Origin: JAFALK01 sp042701975
GTDB taxonomy: Bacteria > Pseudomonadota > Gammaproteobacteria > Burkholderiales > Burkholderiaceae_C
DNA length: 64,000 nucleotides
Direction: 5' to 3'
Assembly (NCBI GenBank): GCA_042701975.1
Contig: CP170561.1
Span: 62,001-126,000 of the forward strand
Part shown: positions 34,616 through 41,800 of the stretch, in pieces
Numbering within the stretch: position 1 is the first letter of the stretch
Layout: each line of letters begins with the position of its first letter
Position numbers and translations under genes: made by a program
The notes under the pieces: model-generated
Told to the model about the DNA's origin: nothing
Database searches by the model: none
The model's input: the letters and a program-made list of their open reading frames with translations, nothing else

Positions 34616-34639
34616 TCAACCCAGAACGAGACAAGCAAG

Positions 34640-35785
34640 ATGAATCCACTTCTCCAACACGACACCTCGACCTGGCAGCACATCGGTGGCCTGCACACCG
34701 CAGAAGAAATCGCCCAGCAGCCGCGCCTGTGGCGCCAGCTCGCACAAGACCTGCCGGGCCACCTGGCCCAGGTCGAAGGCTTCCTCGGCGACTGGTTGCA
34801 GCGCGCCGACCATCGCGTGATCCTCACGGGCGCCGGCAGCTCGGCCTTCGGTGGCGAAGGCGTGGCGGACGAGATCAACGCGGCCTGGCCGGCCGAGGTC
34901 CGCGCGGTCTCGACGACCAGCCTGCTCACGCATCCCGAGCTGTACCTGGATGCCCGGCGCCCCACCCTGTTGGTGTCCTTCGCCCGCAGCGGCAACAGCC
35001 CCGAGAGCACGGCCGCCGTGGCCCTGGTGCGCAAGACCGTGCCCACCGCGCGCTTCCTGAACATCACCTGCAATGCCGAAGGCGCGCTGGCTGCCGATGC
35101 CAACGCCAATAGCGACAGCCTGAACCTGCTGATGCCGGCCGGCAGCTGCGACCGCGGCTTTGCCATGACGAGCAGCTTCTCCTGCATGCTGCTGGCGGCA
35201 CTGGCCGTGCTGGGTGCGGAAGGCATCGCCGCGAAGACCAACCGGCTGAACCAGTTGGCCGATCTCGGCGAGCTGGCCTTGCGCGACTGGGCCGCGCCCA
35301 TCGGCGCGCTGGCAGCCGAGTCCTTCGACCGCATCATCTACCTGGGCAGCGGCCCGCTTGAAGCCCTGGCGCGCGAAGGCGCGCTCAAGGTGCTGGAACT
35401 CTCCAGCGGTCGCGCGCTCGCCCTGCCGGAGACGCCGCTCGGCTTCCGCCACGGCCCGAAGTCGGCGCTGGCGCAGAACGCGCTGGTGATCTGCCTGCGC
35501 AGCGTGAAGCCGATCGCCCAGCGCTACGAGCAGGACCTGCTCGATGAGCTGCGCCGCGACGCCGTGGCCGGCCGCGTGCTGTCCATCGGCCCGGCCAGCT
35601 CGAACGCCGATCTGGCCCTGGCCATCGAAGGCATCACCGATGCCTGGGCCGCGCCGCTGTGGCTGATCGCCGCTCAGCTGTTCTCGCTGAACAAGAGCGC
35701 CGCGCTGGGCCTGACGCCGGACAATCCTTTCCCGGACGGTACGGTGAACCGCGTCGTCCAGGGCGTCACCATCCATCACGACTGA
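34640..35785 (+). CDS. agaS: AgaS, galactosamine-6-phosphate deaminase/isomerase (SIS domains)
   Basis: A 381-residue cytoplasmic protein with two SIS domains. Motifs include VILTGAGSSAFGGEG and SFARSGNSPESTAAV in the first, and the second has IIYLGSGPLEALAREGALKV and FRHGPKSAL. AgaS converts galactosamine-6-phosphate into tagatose-6-phosphate and ammonia. It resembles the isomerase half of GlmS but lacks the glutaminase domain. The neighbouring deacetylase, ROK kinase and KbaZ-like genes select AgaS over NagB-II-like enzymes of the glucosamine path. First gene of a seven-gene plus-strand operon, 10 bp before the kinase gene. Confidence 0.9.
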   Translation: MNPLLQHDTSTWQHIGGLHTAEEIAQQPRLWRQLAQDLPGHLAQVEGFLGDWLQRADHRVILTGAGSSAFGGEGVADEINAAWPAEVRAVSTTSLLTHPELYLDARRPTLLVSFARSGNSPESTAAVALVRKTVPTARFLNITCNAEGALAADANANSDSLNLLMPAGSCDRGFAMTSSFSCMLLAALAVLGAEGIAAKTNRLNQLADLGELALRDWAAPIGALAAESFDRIIYLGSGPLEALAREGALKVLELSSGRALALPETPLGFRHGPKSALAQNALVICLRSVKPIAQRYEQDLLDELRRDAVAGRVLSIGPASSNADLALAIEGITDAWAAPLWLIAAQLFSLNKSAALGLTPDNPFPDGTVNRVVQGVTIHHD

Positions 35786-35795
35786 GCGAGCAGGC

Positions 35796-36743
35796 ATGTC
35801 GCAAGCACGCGCCTTTCACGGCATCGACATCGGCGGCAGCAAGATCGAGCTGGTCGGCTTTGTCGAGCACAACGGCCAGCTCGTGGAGCAGCACCGCCGC
35901 CGCACGCTGACGCCGCGCGACGATTACGCCGCCTTCGAGCAGGCCGTGGTCGATCTCGTGGCCGAGGCCGACGCAGCACTGGGACTGCAAGTGGGTCATG
36001 GCGGTACGGTCGGCATCGGCCTGCCCGGCATCGTCGATACGCAGACCGGCCGCCAGCTCAGCTCCAACGTGCCGGCGCTGAACGGCCGCACGGTGGCGCA
36101 AAGCCTGCGCGAGCGCCTGGGCCGACCGGTCTTCATCGGCAACGACTGCCAGTGCTTTGCGCTGTCTGAAGCGCAAGGCGGCGCGGCCGAAGGGCTGCCG
36201 AGCATGTTCGGCGCCATCATCGGCACCGGTGCGGGCGGCGGCTATTGCGTCAACGGCCGGCTGCTGACGGGCTACAACGGCATCGCCGGCGAATGGGGCC
36301 ACTGGGGCCTGCCCGCAGCGCTGTTGCAAAAGCACGGCCTGCCTGTCCTCGATTGCCCTTGCGGTCTGCGCGGCTGCCTGGAGCGCTATGTGTCGGGGCG
36401 CGGCCTGGCCGAGCTGCATCAGCACCTGAGCGGTGAAGCAACAGAGCCCGCCGTGCTCGAGGCCCGCGCCGCCCATGGCGACGCCGCAGCCCAGCGCACG
36501 CTCGACACGCACATCGACCTGCTCGCGCAGGCGCTGGCCATGCTCGTGCTGATCCACGATCCGCACGCCATCGTGCTGGGCGGCGGCCTGTCCAAGCTCG
36601 CCCACCTGTACGCGCAGCTGCCCGCGGCGATGAGCCACCATCTCTTCCACGGCCTGCGCGTGCCGCCCGTGCTGCCACCCAAGTTCGGCGATGCCGGCGG
36701 CGCGCGCGGCGCCGCGCTGCTCGCACGTCAGCTGAGTTCCTGA
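35796..36743 (+). CDS. ROK-family sugar kinase, predicted GalNAc kinase (AgaK)
   Basis: A 315-residue ROK kinase. ATP-binding HGIDIGGSKIELVGF is at the N-terminus, the catalytic Asp117 lies in FIGNDCQCF, and the zinc site is formed by GEWGHW with the cysteines C187, C189 and C194 (CPCGLRGC). Most such kinases act on GlcNAc or glucose. Here the position between agaS and kbaZ, and the absence of a GalNAc phosphotransferase system, point to GalNAc phosphorylation, as described for AgaK of Shewanella. Import is then by the porter encoded further down, without phosphorylation. Confidence 0.85.
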   Translation: MSQARAFHGIDIGGSKIELVGFVEHNGQLVEQHRRRTLTPRDDYAAFEQAVVDLVAEADAALGLQVGHGGTVGIGLPGIVDTQTGRQLSSNVPALNGRTVAQSLRERLGRPVFIGNDCQCFALSEAQGGAAEGLPSMFGAIIGTGAGGGYCVNGRLLTGYNGIAGEWGHWGLPAALLQKHGLPVLDCPCGLRGCLERYVSGRGLAELHQHLSGEATEPAVLEARAAHGDAAAQRTLDTHIDLLAQALAMLVLIHDPHAIVLGGGLSKLAHLYAQLPAAMSHHLFHGLRVPPVLPPKFGDAGGARGAALLARQLSS

Positions 36744-36750
36744 GTTAGCA

Positions 36751-38073
36751 ATGTCCCATCTGCAGTCCATCCTCAAAGCCCACCGCCGCGGCGAACCACT
36801 CGGCATCTACAGCGTCTGCTCCAGCCACGAGCTGGTGCTGCGCGCCGCGCTGCAGACTGCGCGGCGCGAAGGCACGCCGCTGCTGATCGAGTCCACCTCC
36901 AACCAAGTGGACCAGGACGGTGGCTACACCGGCATGAACCCGAAAGCCTTCCGCGCGTATGTGGAAGGCCTGGCGCGCGACGAAGATTTCCCGCTCGATC
37001 GCCTCGTGCTTGGCGGCGACCACCTCGGCCCCAACGCCTGGCAAAGCCTGACGGCTGAAGCAGCGATGGCCAAGGCCCGCGTGCTGATCCATGACTACGT
37101 GGCCGCGGGCTTCCACAAGATCCACCTGGACTGCAGCATGTCCTGCGCCGACGATCCGGCGCGCCTGCCCGATGCCACCGTGGCCGAACGCTCAGCCGAG
37201 CTGGCCGCAATTGCCGAGGCTGCTGCACAGGAAGCCGGCTTGGCCGCGCCCGTCTACGTGATCGGCACGGAAGTGCCGGTGCCCGGCGGCGAGGCCTCGC
37301 TCGAACAGGCGCTGGCCGTGACCACGCCGACCGCTGCGTCGCAGACGCTGGAAGTGCATCGCCAAGCCTTCATAGCCGCCGAGCTGCGCGGCGCGTGGCA
37401 GCGCGTGATCGCGATGGTGGTGCAGCCCGGCGTGGACTTCGACCACAGCCAGGTGCAGCACTACGCGCCGGCTGCGGCGGCCGAACTTTCCGCCTGGGTG
37501 GCGGGCCAGCCGGGGCTGGTCTTCGAGGCACATTCGACCGACTACCAGACCGAGGCCTCGCTGACGGCTCTCGTGCGCGACCACTACGCCATCCTCAAGG
37601 TCGGCCCCGGCCTGACTTTTGCGCTGCGCGAGGCGCTGTTCGCGCTGAGCTTCATCGAAGCGGAGCTGCTGCCGGCCGATCAATGCGCGCAACTGCCCGA
37701 AGTGCTGGACGAGGCCATGCGCGACGAGTCCAAGCACTGGCGCAAGCACTACAGCGGCAGCCCGGCCGAGCAGCGCCTGCTGCGCCGCTTCGCGCTCAGC
37801 GACCGCTGCCGCTACTACTGGGGCGAGTCCAAGGTGCGAGCCGCGCAGGCGCAGCTGTTTGCCAACCTCGCGCGCACCGGCATTCCGCTGCCGCTGCTGA
37901 GCCAGTACCTGCCGACGCAGCACGCCGCGGTGATGGCTGGCACTCTGCAGGCAACGCCCCAGGCCCTGGTCGAACACAAGATCAGCGAAGTGGTGGCGGC
38001 CTACAGCCGTGCCTGCCAAGGCGCTTTGGCACAGATCGAAAGTCCGGATGCCGTCGCGCTTTCGATTCAGTAA
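36751..38073 (+). CDS. D-tagatose-bisphosphate aldolase non-catalytic subunit type (KbaZ/GatZ/AgaZ)
   Basis: A 440-residue protein of the GatZ/KbaZ family (HRRGEPLGIYSVCSSHELVL, VLGGDHLGPNAWQSL, HKIHLDCSMSCADDPARLPD, VIGTEVPVPGGE, KVGPGLTFALREALFAL). In enteric bacteria it is needed with KbaY for full tagatose-1,6-bisphosphate aldolase activity; a tagatose-6-phosphate kinase role has also been proposed for AgaZ. The catalytic partner KbaY/GatY is not in the window. The gene lies 7 bp after the kinase gene, so it clearly belongs to GalNAc breakdown, whatever its exact role. Confidence 0.9.
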   Translation: MSHLQSILKAHRRGEPLGIYSVCSSHELVLRAALQTARREGTPLLIESTSNQVDQDGGYTGMNPKAFRAYVEGLARDEDFPLDRLVLGGDHLGPNAWQSLTAEAAMAKARVLIHDYVAAGFHKIHLDCSMSCADDPARLPDATVAERSAELAAIAEAAAQEAGLAAPVYVIGTEVPVPGGEASLEQALAVTTPTAASQTLEVHRQAFIAAELRGAWQRVIAMVVQPGVDFDHSQVQHYAPAAAAELSAWVAGQPGLVFEAHSTDYQTEASLTALVRDHYAILKVGPGLTFALREALFALSFIEAELLPADQCAQLPEVLDEAMRDESKHWRKHYSGSPAEQRLLRRFALSDRCRYYWGESKVRAAQAQLFANLARTGIPLPLLSQYLPTQHAAVMAGTLQATPQALVEHKISEVVAAYSRACQGALAQIESPDAVALSIQ

Positions 38074-38106
38074 GCTCTGGGCTTTCGTTGCACGCCATTC
38101 TTCGTC

Positions 38107-38875
38107 ATGAGAAACACCAGCCAGCGCCGCGAGCAGATCCCTTCAACTCCTGGTCAAGCAGGGCGCCGTCCAGGTCTCGGACCTGGTGCCGCAGCTGGGC
38201 GTCTCGGCCGTCACGATCCGCAGTGACCTGGGCGCCCTGGAAAGCCAGGGCCTGGCCACGCGCGCTTACGGTGGCGCCCGCCTCACCCGCACGCCGCCCA
38301 CCGAGCAGAACATCCACCAGAAGGACGGCATCAACACCGCGCTGAAGGAAGACATCGGCACGGCGGCTGCGCGGCTGGTGGAGCCCGGCGACAACATCAT
38401 CATCGACAGCGGCACGACCACCCTGCACATGGCCCGCCACCTGCGCGGCCTGGACCGCGTGACGGTGATGACCAACGGCCTGAACATCGCCTGGGAGCTG
38501 GCCGATGTGCCGGGCCTGGCGTTGATGCTGACCGGCGGCCTGTTGCGCAAGGAATCGCTCTCGATCCAGGGCGCGCAGGCCGAGGCCTGCCTGGACGCCT
38601 ACAGCTTCGACAAGCTCTTCCTCGGCGTGGACGGCCTGGACCTGCAGTTCGGCGCCACCACCCACCACGAGGCCGAGGCCAGCCTGAACGCGCGCATGGT
38701 GGCGCGGGCCAAGAAAGTCATCGTGCTGACCGATGCCTCCAAGTTCGGCCGCGTGAGCCTGCACCGCATCGTGATGCTGGACCGCGTGCACACCGTCATC
38801 ACCGACGGCAGCGTCAGCGCCGAGTACCGCGAAGGGCTGCAGCGCATGGGCATCGAGCTGATCGTGGCGGAATGA
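38107..38875 (+). pseudogene. DeoR-family regulator (AgaR-like), frameshifted in the DNA-binding domain
   Basis: A DeoR/GlpR regulator begins at ATG 38107 with MRNTSQRREQI, the usual start of this family. After the codons for EQI the frame is shifted by one extra C in the run CCC at 38139-38141. Removing one C restores a DeoR helix-turn-helix (QLLVKQGAVQVSDL, then VPQLGVSAVTIRSDLGALE), which joins the intact remaining frame ending at 38875 with the sugar-phosphate sensing domain (DNIIIDSGTTTLHMARHL, TGGLLRKESLSIQG). As written, the full-length protein cannot be made. A GTG at 38186 could start a truncated form lacking the first HTH helices. It could also be a sequencing error in a homopolymer. 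The stop overlaps the deacetylase start by ATGA. Confidence 0.78.
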
Positions 38876-39984
38876 CTTCGCAACTGCACGGCCACATCCT
38901 CACGCCCGAGGGCTGGGTCGAAGGCCGCATCAATTTCGGCGAGCGCATCGCCACCATCGAGGCCAATCCGCTGCCTCCCGGCCCGGCGCCCTACATCCTG
39001 CCCGGCTTCGTCGACCTGCATGTGCACGGCGCTTCCGGCGTGGACATCATGGAAGGCGGCGTGAGCGGCGCCACCGTCGCCCGCACCCACGCCCGCCACG
39101 GCACGACCTCGATGCTGGGCACGACGATGACGGCGCGCATCGCTTCCATCGAGCGCGCGCTGCAAGGCCTGGCCGAGGTGATCACCGAGCGCCCGAGCGG
39201 CGGCGCGCGCATGCTGGGCGTGCATCTAGAAGGCCCCTTCATCAGCTCGCAGCGCCTGGGCGCGCAGCCGCCCGAGGTGATGCTGGCCACGCTGGAGAAG
39301 GTCAGGCATCTGCATGCCATCGCGCCGCTGAAGGTGCTCACGCTCGCGCCCGAGCTCAGCGGCCATCTCGAACTGATCCCCGAGCTGAACAAGCTCGGCA
39401 TCCGCGTGCAGCTGGGCCATTCCTCGGGTACTTATGAAGACGGCGTGGCCGCGCTGCAGGCCGGCGCCGCAGGCTTCACCCACCTCTTCAACGGCATGAC
39501 GGGCCTGAAGCATCGCGAGCCCGGCATGGTCGGCGCCGCGCTGGCCCATGCCGAGTACGCCGAGCTGATCCCCGACCTGGAGCATGTGCATCCGGGCGCG
39601 ATGAAGGCCGCGCTGCGCGCGATCCCGAAGCTGTACTGCGTGAGCGACGCCACTTCAGCCACCGGCATGCCCGACGGCGAGTACGCGCTCGGCACCCAGC
39701 GCGTCTTCAAGTGCCTGGGCTGCGTGCGCCTGGCCAGCGGCTCGTTGGCCGGCAGCGCGCTGACGATGGACCAGGCGCTGCGCAATCTGCTGACGCTCGG
39801 CCTGGACCTGGCCGATGCCTCGCACCGCCTGTCGCGCAACCCGGCGGACTACCTCGGCGAGACCGAGCGCGGCCGCCTGGCGCCGGGCGCCTGGGCCGAC
39901 ATCGTCGTGCTGGACGAAGCGCACGAGGTGCAGCAGGTGTTTGTGGAAGGCGAGGCGATCGGCCTCGCCGCCGAAAAGAACTAG
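38872..39984 (+). CDS. N-acetylgalactosamine-6-phosphate deacetylase (NagA/AgaA family)
   Basis: A 370-residue amidohydrolase that removes acetate from GalNAc-6-P. It has the metal-binding HVHG (His50, His52), HLEGPFIS with the metal-ligand Glu, a QLGHSSG segment, FTHLFNGMTG and the catalytic Asp in CVSDATSATGMPDG. NagA enzymes for GlcNAc-6-P have the same motifs; the GalN specificity is inferred from agaS and kbaZ in the same operon. It is translationally coupled to the regulator before it (ATGA overlap) and lies 31 bp before the porter gene. Confidence 0.9.
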   Translation: MTSQLHGHILTPEGWVEGRINFGERIATIEANPLPPGPAPYILPGFVDLHVHGASGVDIMEGGVSGATVARTHARHGTTSMLGTTMTARIASIERALQGLAEVITERPSGGARMLGVHLEGPFISSQRLGAQPPEVMLATLEKVRHLHAIAPLKVLTLAPELSGHLELIPELNKLGIRVQLGHSSGTYEDGVAALQAGAAGFTHLFNGMTGLKHREPGMVGAALAHAEYAELIPDLEHVHPGAMKAALRAIPKLYCVSDATSATGMPDGEYALGTQRVFKCLGCVRLASGSLAGSALTMDQALRNLLTLGLDLADASHRLSRNPADYLGETERGRLAPGAWADIVVLDEAHEVQQVFVEGEAIGLAAEKN

Positions 39985-40015
39985 ATCGAGACAACAACAG
40001 AGAAAGCCCAACGAG

Positions 40016-41800
40016 ATGAAACCCGCCTGGACCATGCGCTACCTGCTCCTCATCGCCGGCCTGGGCGGCCTGCTCTACGGCATCGACGTGGGCATCATTG
40101 CCGGCGCCCTGCCCTATCTCGAATCCACGGCCTCGATGGCCTGGAAGCTCAGCGCCCAGCAGCTGAGCTTCATCGTCGCTGCCGTGCTGCTCGGCAGCGT
40201 GCTGTCCTCGCTGTTTGCCGGTGCGCTGGCCGACGTGATCGGCCGCCGCGCCTGCATGATCCTCAGCGGCGCTCTGTTCGCCATCAGCATTCCGGTGATC
40301 GCGCTGGCCGAGGGCTACACGCCGCTGCTGCTCGGCCGCCTGCTGCAAGGCATCAGCGGCGGCCTGATCGGCGTGGTCGTGCCGCTGTACCTGGCCGAGT
40401 GTCTGGGCGCCCACAACCGCGGCCGCGGCACGGCGATGTTCCAGCTGTTGCTGACCATCGGTCTGGTGGTGGCCGCGCTGATCGGGCTGTATCAAGCACA
40501 GCAAGTTGAAGCGGCGAGCGCCGCCGCGCAATCGCTGAGCGATGCCGGCGCTCGGCTCACGGCCGTCTTCACCGCCCAGGACCATGCCTGGCGCAGCATC
40601 TTCTGGGCCTGCCTGACACCGGGCCTGCTGTTCACGCTGGGCAGCTTGGCCCTGCCCGAATCGCCGCGCTGGCTGCTCGCTCGCGGCAAGGTGGACGCCG
40701 CCCGCCGCGCCCTGCTGCGCACGCGCAGTGCAGCGGACGCGGCCGCTGAGCTGCAGGCCATGCAAGCCGCATCGACCGCGGCGACGATTCAAGGCCAGAA
40801 GGGCGATAGCGGCTCGATCTTCAGCCGCCGCTACGTCCTGCCCTTCCTGCTCGCCTGCGTCGTGCTGGCCTGCACGCAGGCCACCGGCATCAACTCCGTG
40901 CTGGCCTATGTCGTCAACATCCTGCACCAGGCCGGCCTGCCCGGCTCGGCGGCCAATCAAGCGGACGTGGCGATCAAGTTGCTGAACGCCGCGATGACGG
41001 TCGTGGCCGTGCTGCTCGTCGACCGCAAGGGCCGCAAATTCCTGCTGATGCTGGGCAGCGGCGGCATCGTCGTCTCCTTGCTCGTCGCCGGCCTGCTGTT
41101 CCGCCAGGCCGAAGCCGGCCGCGTGGACGTGGCCGCGCAGGTCCAGGCCCGCGTGCAGAACCAGCAGCTCGATCTGCCGGTCGATGCCGCGCTGCTGCAA
41201 TCGCTCGGCCAGCAAGGCAGCACAGTCGCGCAGCAACTCACGCTGAGCTATGCCTACGGCCCCTTCACCAATGTGCAGACGCGCCGCAGCGACGATACCA
41301 GTCCGCTGCCGCTGCACATCGCCCGCGAAGACGTGGTGCAGCCCGATTCCGTCATCGGCGCCTTCTTCCGCAAGCTGCACCTGAACCCCTTCGCCGATCC
41401 GGCCGAAGGCGCGAACGCGCCGCTGCACATCGAGCACGCCATGCTCGGGCCCGTGCCCGATGAAAGCCACGGCTGGTGGGTGGCGGCCGCCATTTTCGGC
41501 ATGGTGGCTTTCTTCGCCGTCGGCCCGGGCGTGTGCGTGTGGCTGGCGCTGTCGGAGCTGATGCCCACGCGCATCCGCTCCAACGGCATGAGCATCGCGC
41601 TGCTGATCAACCAGTTCGTCTCGACCTCGATAGCCGCCATCTTCCTGCCCACCGTCGGACAACACGGTTATGCCTCGATGTTCTTCTTCTGGGCCGGCTG
41701 CACGCTGGTGTACTTCCTCGTCGCGGCCTTCCTGATGCCGGAGACGAAAGGCAAGACACTGGAGGAGATCGAAGGCCACTTTGCAGGGCGCAAGTCATGA
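40016..41800 (+). CDS. Sugar porter (MFS) with an unusual periplasmic insert, predicted GalNAc importer
   Basis: A 594-residue major-facilitator sugar porter with about 12 membrane segments. Signature motifs are GLLYGIDVGIIAGAL, LADVIGRRACMI, LPESPRWLLARGK, QATGINSVLAYV and VDRKGRKFLL. Sugar porters are usually about 460-500 residues. Here residues of about 363-486 form an extra, mostly hydrophilic segment between membrane helices 9 and 10, expected on the periplasmic side, and a smaller insert lies near 160-190. Position in the operon indicates proton-driven import of GalNAc or galactose released in the periplasm. The ATG at 40016 is chosen because the first helix follows directly. It overlaps the GH35 start by ATGA. 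Confidence 0.88.
   Translation: MKPAWTMRYLLLIAGLGGLLYGIDVGIIAGALPYLESTASMAWKLSAQQLSFIVAAVLLGSVLSSLFAGALADVIGRRACMILSGALFAISIPVIALAEGYTPLLLGRLLQGISGGLIGVVVPLYLAECLGAHNRGRGTAMFQLLLTIGLVVAALIGLYQAQQVEAASAAAQSLSDAGARLTAVFTAQDHAWRSIFWACLTPGLLFTLGSLALPESPRWLLARGKVDAARRALLRTRSAADAAAELQAMQAASTAATIQGQKGDSGSIFSRRYVLPFLLACVVLACTQATGINSVLAYVVNILHQAGLPGSAANQADVAIKLLNAAMTVVAVLLVDRKGRKFLLMLGSGGIVVSLLVAGLLFRQAEAGRVDVAAQVQARVQNQQLDLPVDAALLQSLGQQGSTVAQQLTLSYAYGPFTNVQTRRSDDTSPLPLHIAREDVVQPDSVIGAFFRKLHLNPFADPAEGANAPLHIEHAMLGPVPDESHGWWVAAAIFGMVAFFAVGPGVCVWLALSELMPTRIRSNGMSIALLINQFVSTSIAAIFLPTVGQHGYASMFFFWAGCTLVYFLVAAFLMPETKGKTLEEIEGHFAGRKS

Larger units (their letters stand above)
34322..34639. promoter_or_regulatory. 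Divergent control region of the GalNAc locus
   Basis: This 318-bp gene-free stretch separates the GH31 gene from agaS and is the most AT-rich part of the window. It contains at least three sequences related to the E. coli AgaR operator (core TTTCRTTTYRTTTY as I recall it): 34374-34396 on the minus strand, and 34446-34471 and 34564-34589 on the plus strand. A weaker one is at 34397-34420 on the minus strand. A repeated GCGTTTTGCGTTTTC lies next to the GH31 start. Promoters for both arms are expected here. Confidence 0.6.
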
